Part shown: one piece after another, positions 40,967 through 48,792 of the stretch
Layout of the letters: each line of letters opens with the position of its first letter
Numbering within the stretch: position 1 is the stretch's first letter
Source of the DNA: JALYNX01 sp044867525
Lineage (GTDB): Bacteria > Actinomycetota > Acidimicrobiia > Spongiisociales > ZC4RG35
Length of the DNA stretch: 64,000 nucleotides
Assembly: GCA_044867525.1 (NCBI GenBank)
Contig: JBIOVB010000024.1
Span: 1 to 64,000 of the forward strand
Direction: 5' to 3'
Program-made: the position numbers and the translations under genes
Notes under the pieces: generated by a model
Told to the model about the DNA's origin: nothing
The model's database searches: none
What the model saw: the letters and a program-made list of their open reading frames with translations, nothing else

Positions 40967-42615
40967 AAGCCGGCCAGGTGCTCGTGGATGAAGCGGACCG
41001 CCATCGCCCCTTCGCCGGTCGAGGAGGCGACCCGCTTCACGGAGCCATGACGGACGTCGCCGGCCACGAAGATCCCCGGGACCGAGGTTTCGAAGGGCAG
41101 CGGGGACCTCTGGATGTTCCAGCCCTTGGGGTGGGGACCGCAATCGGAGCCGGAAAGGATGAATCCTCGATCGTCACGGTCGACGTCGGCGCCAATCCAA
41201 TCGGTTCGTGCCGACTGGCCGATGAATATGAACACCGCCCCGGCGGGGACGACCTCGGTCTCACCGCTGTCGAGGTCCTTGAGGACCAGTTGTTCGAGGT
41301 GGGTGTCACCACGCGCCTCGACGAGTTGGGACCGATAACGGACGAAGATGTTGTCCTCGGCCGCGATCGCATCGATCAGGTACTGCGACATGAAATCGGC
41401 CAAGGTGTCGCCCCTGACCAGGATGGTGACACTGGACCCGAAATGGCCGAGGAACATGGCTGCCTGTCCGGCGGAGTTCCCGGCGCCGATGATGAACATC
41501 GGCTCATCGCGGTGGGCGGCACCCTCGATCCGGGAGGTCCCGTAATAGACCCCGGCTCCGGTCAGGTCCTCGACTCCCGGGGCGTCGAGCCTGGTGTAGG
41601 AGACCCCGGTGGTGATCAGCAACGCCTTGGTGCTGACCTCGGAGCCGTCGCTGAAGCCGACGGTCCGGAACGGGTCGTTCCTGGTAACCGAGACCACTTC
41701 AGAGGGGGTGAGGATCTCAGCCCCGAATCGCGTGGCCTGGGTGACGGCCCGTCGAGCCAGATCGCTGCCGCTGACCCCCTTCGGAAACCCGAGGTAGTTC
41801 TCGATGCGCGAGCTCTGTCCCGCCTGACCGCCGGGAGCCTCGCTCTCGACGAGCAGGGTGGTCAGACCCTCCGAGGCCCCGTAGACCGCAGCGGCAAGAC
41901 CTGCGGGACCGGCCCCCACGATCACAAGGTCGTAGGCAGGCTGGGCCGGTTGGGTCCTCAGACCGATCGCTCCCGCGATGTCCGACAGCGAAGGCTGGAT
42001 CAAGGAGGATCCGTCCGGCAACAAGACAACCGGGAGCAGGGCCGTGCCCACGCCGATGTCTCCGAGGATGACCTCCGCCTCCTCGTCGGTCCCGACGTCC
42101 AAGGACCGATAGGGGACCTGATTCCGGGCGAGAAATGCCCTTGTCTCGTGGGTGGCCCGGCCCCACCGGTTCCCGATCACGGTTATCCCCTCGAACCGGG
42201 GCACGAAACCGGACCACCAGTCCTCGAGGAGGTCGTCGACGATCGGGTACAACCTCTCCTCGGGCGGGTCCCAGGGTTTCATGATGTAGTGGTCGAGGGA
42301 GACCTCGTTGATCGCTGCGATGGCCGCCTCGGTGTCGGCGTAGGCCGTGAGCAGGGCCCGCTTGGCATCCGGGATCCGATCGATGGTCTGAGCCAGGAAT
42401 TGGATTCCTGTCATCTCCGGCATTCGCTGGTCGACGAGGAGGAGCGCTATCGGCTCGTTGCGCAGGTTGAGCTCGCGCACCGCCTCCAGGGCTTCGGCAC
42501 CAGATGCCGCGGCGACCACCCGATAGTCCTCGCCGTACTGGCGACGTAGGTCCCGCTGTACCGCGCGCAGCACTTCTTGGTCGTCGTCGACGGTGAGGAT
42601 TACGGGCTTGGGCAT
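40963..42615 (-). CDS. Receiver / redoxin-like / thioredoxin-reductase-like fusion without redox cysteines
   Basis: The 550-aa protein has three parts. Residues 1-125 are a receiver with DDD at 10-12, phospho-acceptor D62 (LLVDQRMPEM) and switch Lys in IMKPWD. Residues about 145-215 resemble a glutaredoxin-like fold (ITVIGNRWGRATHETRAFLA, LPVVLLPDGS) but WGRAT stands where CxxC is expected. From about 228 follows a thioredoxin-reductase-like flavoprotein: VGAGPAGLAAAVYGASEG, IIGAGNSAGQAAMFL for NADPH, IFVAGDVRHG for FAD. The reductase CxxC is also absent; the only Cys is near the C-terminus (SDCGP). I recall such fusions being annotated as fused regulator/reductase, without a known role. Confidence 0.88.
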   Translation of the reverse strand: MPKPVILTVDDDQEVLRAVQRDLRRQYGEDYRVVAAASGAEALEAVRELNLRNEPIALLLVDQRMPEMTGIQFLAQTIDRIPDAKRALLTAYADTEAAIAAINEVSLDHYIMKPWDPPEERLYPIVDDLLEDWWSGFVPRFEGITVIGNRWGRATHETRAFLARNQVPYRSLDVGTDEEAEVILGDIGVGTALLPVVLLPDGSSLIQPSLSDIAGAIGLRTQPAQPAYDLVIVGAGPAGLAAAVYGASEGLTTLLVESEAPGGQAGQSSRIENYLGFPKGVSGSDLARRAVTQATRFGAEILTPSEVVSVTRNDPFRTVGFSDGSEVSTKALLITTGVSYTRLDAPGVEDLTGAGVYYGTSRIEGAAHRDEPMFIIGAGNSAGQAAMFLGHFGSSVTILVRGDTLADFMSQYLIDAIAAEDNIFVRYRSQLVEARGDTHLEQLVLKDLDSGETEVVPAGAVFIFIGQSARTDWIGADVDRDDRGFILSGSDCGPHPKGWNIQRSPLPFETSVPGIFVAGDVRHGSVKRVASSTGEGAMAVRFIHEHLAGL

Positions 42616-42619
42616 CTGC

Positions 42620-42892
42620 TCAGATGAAGCGGTCGTCCGGGTAACACCATCTCCAGACCTCGCCAGGCTCGAAACTGCGCACTATCGCGTGCTCGGTTGC
42701 CGCTGCGTGCTTGCGGGCATGTGTGTTCTTCGACTGGTCACAGCAGCCGACGTTCCCACATACCAGGCAGAGACGGAGATGGACCCAGGTGTCACCGACG
42801 GCGAGGCACTCTCCGCAACCCTCACCGGCCGCCTCTACCTCCTGGATCATGTCCACGTGCTCGCACGGGGCCAGCTCACGTTGCCAGGACAT
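42620..42892 (-). CDS. UBP-type zinc-finger protein
   Basis: ATG 42892 follows AGGGAGG and gives 90 aa, almost all of it one zf-UBP domain. The ligand order is CEH, CGEC, CLVCGNVGCCD, HARKHAAATEH and WCY. WVHLRLCLVCGNVGC is the family core. In eukaryotes this domain binds the C-terminus of free ubiquitin in deubiquitinases and HDAC6; in bacteria the ligand is not known. It is the first gene of an operon with the receiver-reductase fusion (4 bp apart) and the cNMP kinase. Confidence 0.88.
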   Translation of the reverse strand: MSWQRELAPCEHVDMIQEVEAAGEGCGECLAVGDTWVHLRLCLVCGNVGCCDQSKNTHARKHAAATEHAIVRSFEPGEVWRWCYPDDRFI

Positions 42893-42986
42893 GATTGCGA
42901 ATCCTCCCTTGACCGACGATCGACGCAAATCTAGGCCCTCTGCCCGCCGCGGGGCGCCGGGGCTTGCTCGCTCCTAGGCTCTGCGA

Positions 42987-43964
42987 ATGGTGGCGATCAT
43001 CGGGTTCGGCGGGTATGTGCCGGCGCGGATCATGACCAACGAAGAATGGGCGGAGTTGGTCGACACGTCCGACGAGTGGATCACCCAGAGAACCGGGATC
43101 AAGCGTCGCCGGGTGGCCGCGCCCGACGAGACCACGCTCACCCTCGCCGCCAACGCCGCGGAGTCGGCGATCAAGGACGCGGGGCTGATTCCCGCCGACA
43201 TCGGCGAGATCATCGTCGCCACCGACACCCCCGAGCTGTACACCCCGGACACTGCCGCGCTCCTCCAGGACCGGCTGGGCTGTGATCACGTGCCCGCCTA
43301 TGACCTCGGCGGCAGCGGCTGTGCCGGGTTCGTTCAAGCGCTCGACATCGCAAGGGCCCGCATCACGTTCGCTCCGAGGAACACCCTGGTGGTGGGTGTC
43401 GAGCTGATAACCAGGCTCATCGACTGGACAGACCGGGCCACCGCGGTCCTCTTCGGGGATGGCGCAGGTGCTGTGGTGCTCGGACCGGATCGGGGTCGCG
43501 CCGAGCTGCTCGACGTGGTGTCGGGCACGGATGGCGCCCTGGCCGACATCCTGACCCTGGCCACGGGCGGCACCCGCAACCCTTTCAACGCGGAGGCGCT
43601 GGCCACCGGCGCCCACAAGAGATTGGTGATGGACGGTCGCCGGGTGTTCGTCGAGGCAGTGCAGCGAATGGGCTCGTCGGTTGAGGACCTGCTGAGCCGA
43701 ATCGGCCGCACCACCGACGAGGTCGCCCTGGTGATCCCTCACCAGGCCAACTTGCGGATCATCGAGGCGATCCGGAAACGCCTTGGGCTCCGGGACGATC
43801 AGGTCTACGTCAACATCCACGAATACGGGAACACCGGGTCGGCCACTGTGCCTTTCGCCCTCTCGGAGGCGATGGGCAGCGGTCGCATCAGAGAAGGTGA
43901 CCTGGTGGTGCTCACGGCATTCGGAGCCGGCCTCCACTGGGCGTCGGCGGCACTCCAGTTCTGA
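42987..43964 (+). CDS. fabH: 3-oxoacyl-ACP synthase III (FabH-like)
   Basis: The 325-aa protein has the KAS III triad C112 (GGSGCAGFVQAL), H252 (IPHQANLRI) and N282 (EYGNTGSATVP), plus DEWITQRTGIKRRR near the N-terminus and FGDGAGAVVLG. It condenses an acyl-CoA starter with malonyl-ACP. It is not next to other fab genes, so a special starter unit or secondary role is possible. It is divergent from the UBP-finger operon with about 94 bp between, and followed by a long hairpin. Confidence 0.92.
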   Translation: MVAIIGFGGYVPARIMTNEEWAELVDTSDEWITQRTGIKRRRVAAPDETTLTLAANAAESAIKDAGLIPADIGEIIVATDTPELYTPDTAALLQDRLGCDHVPAYDLGGSGCAGFVQALDIARARITFAPRNTLVVGVELITRLIDWTDRATAVLFGDGAGAVVLGPDRGRAELLDVVSGTDGALADILTLATGGTRNPFNAEALATGAHKRLVMDGRRVFVEAVQRMGSSVEDLLSRIGRTTDEVALVIPHQANLRIIEAIRKRLGLRDDQVYVNIHEYGNTGSATVPFALSEAMGSGRIREGDLVVLTAFGAGLHWASAALQF

Positions 43965-43972
43965 TCGATATC

Positions 43973-44019
43973 AAATTGAGGGCAGGAGCATTCGTCACGA
44001 ATGCTCCTGCCCTCAATTT
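43973..44019. terminator. 47-bp perfect palindrome, bidirectional terminator
   Basis: The arms of 23 bp (43973-43995 and 43997-44019) are exact reverse complements around a single C, starting AAATTGAGGGCAGG and ending CCTGCCCTCAATTT. It sits between the convergent fabH-like gene (stop 43964) and the regulator gene (stop 44013) and contains the latter's stop codon. The AT-rich ends supply a short U tract in both directions. Confidence 0.85.
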
Positions 44020-44672
44020 CGGGGGCGCTCGTCGTCGGGTCTGACGTAGCCCTGGTCATATGCCAGCGCCGTCAACTCGTGGCGTGATGCAACGCTCAGC
44101 TTCTCGAAGATGTGAGCCATGTGGTTCTCCAGGGTCTTGACCCGGATTCCCATTCGGGACGCAGTCTCTCGATAGGTGTAACCCCGGGCGATCAGGTTCA
44201 CCACCTCCCGCTCCCGTGGGGTGAGCCGCGAGATCGAAGACTCGGCCACGATGTCCTCGTCGATGTCGAGCAGGTAGCCGGCGACGTCGGGTGAAACCGG
44301 GCGCGCCCCCTCATATGTCTGGTAGATCAGAGCGGGAAGGTCGGTGCCCAGCGTCGTCTTCGTGATGTACCCGTCGACACCTGCCTCCATGAGACGGGCT
44401 ACGTCCTCCCGCGACGTGGAGACGGTGAGTGCCATGAAACGGACATCGGGCTGTCCGGGTCGCACGGCGTCGATCACCGAGGCCCCGCCGCCTCCGGGGA
44501 GCTTCACGTCGAGGACCACCAGTTGTGGTGCTCGCTCCCTGATGAGCTCGATGGCGCTGTCCACATTGTCGGCCTCGCCGACGATGTCGAAGGACTGGTC
44601 GAGGAGCGCCCGCATCCCGGCTCGCACCACATCGTGATCGTCGACGAGGAGGATGCGCAGCTGGTCGTCCAC
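44013..44672 (-). CDS. NarL/FixJ-family response regulator
   Basis: The product has 219 aa from GTG. The receiver has DDHDVVRAGMRALL, phospho-acceptor D55-region in LVVLDVKLPGGGG and switch region ITKTTLG. The LuxR helix-turn-helix starts LTPREREVVNLIARGYTYRE and ends IRVKTLENHMAHIFEKL. It is paired with the kinase 3 bp upstream. Its stop codon lies within the long palindrome that probably ends its transcript. Confidence 0.93.
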   Translation of the reverse strand: MDDQLRILLVDDHDVVRAGMRALLDQSFDIVGEADNVDSAIELIRERAPQLVVLDVKLPGGGGASVIDAVRPGQPDVRFMALTVSTSREDVARLMEAGVDGYITKTTLGTDLPALIYQTYEGARPVSPDVAGYLLDIDEDIVAESSISRLTPREREVVNLIARGYTYRETASRMGIRVKTLENHMAHIFEKLSVASRHELTALAYDQGYVRPDDERPRN

Positions 44673-44675
44673 TGG

Positions 44676-45797
44676 TCAGACCTCGACGGTGATCTTGATC
44701 TCGGTTCCTGCTTCGTGGTTGGAATCGATGTCCACGACGCCACCAACCCCTTCGACTCTCTTCGCCAGGCGCTCGTGGACTCGGGCTCGCATCCCGTCGT
44801 TGATGAAGCCCGATCCACGATCCCGGACATGGATGTGGGCGTCGCCGTTGTTGAACTCGGCGTAGAGCGCGATATTGGGCGACCCGGAGTGCTTGGCAGC
44901 GTTGGCCAATGCCTCTCGGGCGGCTTCGATTGCAGCAGCGAGACTCGGGCTGAGCTGGGCGTCATCCCGGATCACCGCCTCGATCTCAACCCGGTGGGTG
45001 TCTTCGATCTCGTCGCGCACCGCCAACAGGGATGCCCGGAAGCTATTGGGGAATTCGGAGCGCCATTCTTCGATGTTGCGGCGGAGCTCGCGTTCCTGGC
45101 GCCTGGCCAGGTATCTCGACTGGGCGGGGTCGTCGGCACCCATCCGGATGGCGTGGAGGGTCTGCAACACCGAGTCGTGCAAACGGTCGGCGAGGACAGC
45201 TCGCTGCTCGTGGAGGAGAACCACGGCCTGCTCCTCGGCGAGACGGGCCTGTGCTTCCTGACGGGCTATGTCGTAGTCCCGCAGCTTGTCGAAGGTCCAT
45301 CCCACGATTGCTCCCACGACGAAGAAGATGACGCTTCCCGCTGCCCTCACAGCACCGAGTTCGGCGATGACGTGAACCAGGAACTGTTCGACACCGAGCA
45401 CCAGGGCGGCAAGCAGCGAGCCGGGCAAGCCTCCCACCAGCGCCCCGGTGAACACCAAGGAGAGCGGAAGCCCGCCGTGGAACAGCTCTTCGGCGCCGGA
45501 TGCCACCGAGGCGGCCCCGATGGCGAGCATGGCGACCGCGTCGAGCAGGAACCACCCCATCGACGACATCGCCTGGGGATGGGCATGTGCCATGTACCAC
45601 GTGAGCAGGGTCCAGGAGACAGCCAAGCCGGCCGCGGCGTACACGATCCAAATCGTCGGCGGCGGGTCGACGGCGATGGTTATCGCCACCAGGATCAGCA
45701 TCCAGATCAGGCCCAGGAAGCGGAAGAGGACCACCATTCGACGCAGGGTGGTCTCCAATTCGGGACTGCCCCGGTGTCGGAATCTGGCGGCGATCAT
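44676..45797 (-). CDS. NarL-type membrane histidine kinase
   Basis: ATG 45797 gives 373 aa (ATG 45857 is possible). The N-terminal half is five or six hydrophobic helices (about 22-170) without a large external loop, so the signal is probably sensed in the membrane. The HisKA_3-like region has H207 in LADRLHDSVLQTLHAIR, followed by an Arg-rich helix. The ATPase has EALANAAKHSGSPN and VRDRGSGF. The last glycine box is reduced (VEGVGGVVDID). It forms an operon with the regulator at 44013. Confidence 0.9.
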   Translation of the reverse strand: MIAARFRHRGSPELETTLRRMVVLFRFLGLIWMLILVAITIAVDPPPTIWIVYAAAGLAVSWTLLTWYMAHAHPQAMSSMGWFLLDAVAMLAIGAASVASGAEELFHGGLPLSLVFTGALVGGLPGSLLAALVLGVEQFLVHVIAELGAVRAAGSVIFFVVGAIVGWTFDKLRDYDIARQEAQARLAEEQAVVLLHEQRAVLADRLHDSVLQTLHAIRMGADDPAQSRYLARRQERELRRNIEEWRSEFPNSFRASLLAVRDEIEDTHRVEIEAVIRDDAQLSPSLAAAIEAAREALANAAKHSGSPNIALYAEFNNGDAHIHVRDRGSGFINDGMRARVHERLAKRVEGVGGVVDIDSNHEAGTEIKITVEV

Positions 45798-46047
45798 TGG
45801 CGTCGAAGCTAGTGGTTGAGGCGGGGGTGGGGGACCGGGGATCGCAAATTCTCGCATGGTGTGACCGAACCCTCGACCCGAAACGAAGGCCGAGGGGGAC
45901 CGTCGAAACGGTCCCCCCGCGGATCCCCATTGTCGCTTCGAGGGACGTGGTTTCCCTGAAGTCCCTTGGCCATCATCGTGTCGGTCCCGGGAATCCGGTA
46001 TGGGGGATGTTCCCCCCATCCCCGACCCTGTCCCGAGAGGAAAAGGA
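45798..46047. other. Long leader region upstream of the NarL-type kinase operon
   Basis: About 250 bp separate the kinase start from the next terminator with no convincing gene. The most evident structure is a perfect 10-bp hairpin at 45894-45917. Minus-strand reading from ATG 45857 could add 20 Pro-rich codons to the kinase. Confidence 0.5.
45894..45917 (-). promoter_or_regulatory. Stable hairpin in the kinase leader
   Basis: GGGGGACCGT / ACGGTCCCCC is a perfect 10-bp stem with a 4-nt loop and no T-run. It could be an attenuator-like or protein-binding RNA element ahead of the kinase gene, or a DNA operator; unproven. Confidence 0.4.
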
Positions 46048-46076
46048 GCACGGCCACCGTTAGCCGGTGGCCGTGC
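46048..46076 (-). terminator. Terminator of the small membrane-protein gene
   Basis: GCACGGCCACCG (46048-46059) pairs with CGGTGGCCGTGC (46065-46076), a 12-bp stem with a 5-nt loop. On the minus strand it is followed by tccttttcc. It lies 40 bp past the stop of 46116-46385. Confidence 0.75.
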
Positions 46077-46115
46077 CTGTCAGCTTCGAGCCCTTGGAGC
46101 CCGTCGCAAGAAGAT

Positions 46116-46385
46116 TCAGATGATTTGGCCGATGACCGGAATCGCCACCATGACGGCTCCGAGAGTGGTGAGTCTGATGACGGTCGGCTTGAGGGCGGCG
46201 CGGATCGAGGTAGCGGCCAACGCCACTCCGAGGAGTATGAAGACCCACAGGCCGTCGGTGCCCATGCTCGCCAGCAGTAGGACCAGGGTGGCCAGCATCA
46301 GGCCGATCATGGCGACAAGGGCACGGGTGACCTTGCCGATCGGATGGGATGCCCAGTCTTCGACGAATGCGTTCGCTGTGGTCAT
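46116..46385 (-). CDS. Small membrane protein, unknown
   Basis: The 89-aa protein has three hydrophobic segments (about 19-40, 46-63 and 69-88) with few charges and no family that I recognise. N-terminal MTTANAFVEDWASHPIGKVT is polar. It is followed by a clear terminator, which supports a real gene. It is not obviously linked to its neighbours. Confidence 0.6.
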   Translation of the reverse strand: MTTANAFVEDWASHPIGKVTRALVAMIGLMLATLVLLLASMGTDGLWVFILLGVALAATSIRAALKPTVIRLTTLGAVMVAIPVIGQII

Positions 46386-46436
46386 AACCCCAGCGTTATC
46401 GGCGGCAATTGGCGATTTCTTTATGGGGCCGACGGC

Positions 46437-47837
46437 CTAGAGGCTGTCTTCGAGGGCGGCGCGGGCCGCGTAGAAACCACACATCCCATGAACCCCGGCA
46501 CCGGGAGGCGTGGCCGACGAGCACAGGAACAGCCCCTCTCCGATCCGATAGGGCCCGGTCGTCCCCAACTGAAACACCCTTCGGGGCCCGAACCCTCCAC
46601 CGGCGATGTCACCCCCGACGTAATTGGGGTTGTGGGCCTCGAGGCCCTTCGCGTCCATCGTGTGCCGGTTGACGACTAGATCCTTGAACCCGGGAGCGAA
46701 GCGCTCGATCTGGGCCTCGATGGCTTCCGTCATGTCGATCGTCGAGCCATTGGGGACATGGGTATAGCCCCATGCGGTGTGTTTCCCGCTGGGAGCACGG
46801 CTCGAATCGAATGCAGATGGTTGGGAGACGAGGACAAAGGGGCGGTCGGGATGCCGACCCTGGTGGACGGCGTCCTCGGCAGCCGTCACTTCCTCCCAGG
46901 TGCCTCCGACATGCACCGTCCCCGCCCGAGGGCTGGTGTCGTCCAGCCACGGAATCGGGCCGTCGAGAGCCCAGTCGACCTTGAAGACCGCCGGCCCGCC
47001 CTTCCAGGCCAGGAGTCTGCGCCGGTGCCGCGGGTCGATCCGCTCACCGGCGATTCGGAGCGCGGATGGGGGCATGACATCGAGGACGACAGCTCGGGTC
47101 GAAGGAAGCTGATCCAGGGACGAGATCAGCCGATCGGTTTCGATCGTCCCGCCGTCGTCGGTCACGACCTTCGCCAGCGCATCCGCCACCCGCTGTGACC
47201 CCCCGGCTACGAGCGGCCAACCGTAGGCGTGCCCCACGACCCCGAATAGGAGAGCTACCCCCCCGGTCAACGGTGAACTGAACGGGGCGATGGCATGACC
47301 GGCCAGACCGGAGAGAAGAGCGCGCGCTCTCTCATTCGAGAAGCCGGAGGCAATGGTCGAGGCGGGAAGCGCCCCCCTGGTGGCGAGCCGGATGAAACTC
47401 CTCGGGTTCTTGGGGATGGGTGACAAGGGCGCCAGGTAGTCCTCGATCACCGCATCGGCGGATTCGACCAGGGGCCGCATGATTCGCAGATAGCGATCAC
47501 CGTCTTCATCGAAGCCGGCGGCCGTCTCCTCCAGCTCGCGCCACAGAGCGGCAGACCGCCCCCCGTCCAGGGGGTGAGACAAGGGCAAATCGGGCTGGAT
47601 CCACTCCACGTCGAGCCGGAGGTCTCTGAAGAAGGGGGATGAGATGCCCATCGGGTGGATCGCGGAGCAGACATCGTGGAGAAAGCCCGGCAGCGTCAGC
47701 GATTCGGTTCTGGTGCCGCCCCCGATAGTCGGCCCCTGTTCCACCACCAGGACCTTGCGGCCGGCACGGGTCAACTCTGCCGCAGCTGCAAGGCCGTTGG
47801 GGCCGGCGCCGACCACAACTGCGTCGTATTCGGACAT
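46437..47837 (-). CDS. Phytoene-desaturase-like FAD oxidoreductase
   Basis: The 466-aa protein has AVVVGAGPNGLAAAAELTRAG at the N-terminus and VVEQGPTIGGGTRTESL, the CrtI/retinol-saturase signature. The C-terminal FAD contact is GLFLCSSATPPGAGVHGMCG. Family members desaturate or isomerise carotenoids, or act on other lipids. No carotenoid genes are nearby, so the substrate is open. It is divergent from the SDR gene with about 86 bp between. Confidence 0.87.
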   Translation of the reverse strand: MSEYDAVVVGAGPNGLAAAAELTRAGRKVLVVEQGPTIGGGTRTESLTLPGFLHDVCSAIHPMGISSPFFRDLRLDVEWIQPDLPLSHPLDGGRSAALWRELEETAAGFDEDGDRYLRIMRPLVESADAVIEDYLAPLSPIPKNPRSFIRLATRGALPASTIASGFSNERARALLSGLAGHAIAPFSSPLTGGVALLFGVVGHAYGWPLVAGGSQRVADALAKVVTDDGGTIETDRLISSLDQLPSTRAVVLDVMPPSALRIAGERIDPRHRRRLLAWKGGPAVFKVDWALDGPIPWLDDTSPRAGTVHVGGTWEEVTAAEDAVHQGRHPDRPFVLVSQPSAFDSSRAPSGKHTAWGYTHVPNGSTIDMTEAIEAQIERFAPGFKDLVVNRHTMDAKGLEAHNPNYVGGDIAGGGFGPRRVFQLGTTGPYRIGEGLFLCSSATPPGAGVHGMCGFYAARAALEDSL

Positions 47838-47923
47838 CAGCGTTGATTGTGGCGCGAACGCCTTCCTTCCCAGGTCTCGCCCCGGGCTCGCGATCGTCGC
47901 CGCTCTGCTACAACCGCCGGAGA

Positions 47924-48715
47924 TTGAGACTCAGAGACCGGGTGATCCTCGTCACCGGCGCTTCGGGCATCGCCGGAGCCGGCGCCAGGCTGTTCGCGAC
48001 CGAGGGGGCGTCGGTGTTCATCGTCGCCATCGAAGAGGCGCAGTGCGCAACCCTGGCGGGGTCGCTATCCAAGGCTGTTGGTGCCGAAGCCGGGTACGCA
48101 GTCGCCGATCTCACCGTGGAGCTCGAGGCCGAGTCGGCGTTCGCAGAGTGCGTGTCGCGTTTCGGGAGGATCGACGGGGTGCTCGCCGCGGCCGGCTCCA
48201 GTGGCCGGAGATTTGGGGACGGAACGACCGCGGAGATACCGGGTTCTGGATGGGAGCGGACTGTCGAAGCCAATCTCGTCCCTCCCTTTCTCGCGGCGCG
48301 CGAGGCGGTCCGGGTCATGGCCCCTAGGGCCGGGGGCAAGGGCGGATCGATCGTGCTCTTGGGGAGTGTGCTCGCCAGCCATCCGTCGGACCTGTTCCAG
48401 ACCCACGCCTATGCCGCGGCCAAGGGTGGGATCGTGGCCCTGAGCCGCGCCATGGCGTCGGCCCACGCCGCAGACGGGATCCGGGTAAACGTGCTCGCTC
48501 CGGGGTTAGTGCGGACACCGATGTCGGAGAGGGCGGCCAACGATCCCGATACCGTCGCCTACGCCCGCGTCAAGCAGCCCTTGGCCGGCGGCTTCCTCGA
48601 TCCCGACGACGTCGCCAGGGCCGCCCTTTTCCTGCTCTCAGACGATTCGTCGCGTATCACCGGTCAAGTGCTCGAGGTCGACGGGGGCTGGGGCGTCACC
48701 GAGGCCAGGGCCTGA
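47924..48715 (+). CDS. Short-chain dehydrogenase/reductase
   Basis: The start is set at TTG 47924, giving 263 aa whose first residues (LRLRDRVILVTGASG) match the usual SDR N-terminus; an earlier TTG at 47843 would add 27 residues not typical for the family. The cofactor motif is TGASGIAGAGA, one residue away from the classical TGxxxGIG spacing. The catalytic set is S in VLLGSVLAS and Y-x-x-x-K in HAYAAAKGG. The C-terminal ITGQVLEVDGGW is standard. It is an oxidoreductase of unknown alcohol or ketone substrate. Confidence 0.87.
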   Translation: MRLRDRVILVTGASGIAGAGARLFATEGASVFIVAIEEAQCATLAGSLSKAVGAEAGYAVADLTVELEAESAFAECVSRFGRIDGVLAAAGSSGRRFGDGTTAEIPGSGWERTVEANLVPPFLAAREAVRVMAPRAGGKGGSIVLLGSVLASHPSDLFQTHAYAAAKGGIVALSRAMASAHAADGIRVNVLAPGLVRTPMSERAANDPDTVAYARVKQPLAGGFLDPDDVARAALFLLSDDSSRITGQVLEVDGGWGVTEARA

Positions 48716-48753
48716 TCGGGGGCCGCGGGTCCGGCTCCGAGACTCGTGCAACT

Positions 48754-48763
48754 TGTCTAGACA
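48754..48763. promoter_or_regulatory. GntR-type operator candidate upstream of deoC
   Basis: TGTCTAGACA is a perfect 10-bp palindrome 29 bp before the deoC start. It shares 8 of 10 bases with TGTATATACA at 51148-51157 next to the GntR gene, and its GTCTAGAC core equals that of the known NagR/DasR-type sites. Confidence 0.6.
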
Positions 48764-48792
48764 TATCTCGATATCCGGGCGACACTTGACCG

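Noticed and set aside
40978..42549. 523-codon frame antisense to the receiver-reductase fusion
   Set aside because: No motif, atypical composition, and full overlap with a well-supported gene.
44676..46019. Longer N-terminus for the NarL-type kinase (from 46019)
   Set aside because: The added 74 residues are Pro/Arg-rich, cover the hairpin at 45894 and are not part of the family.
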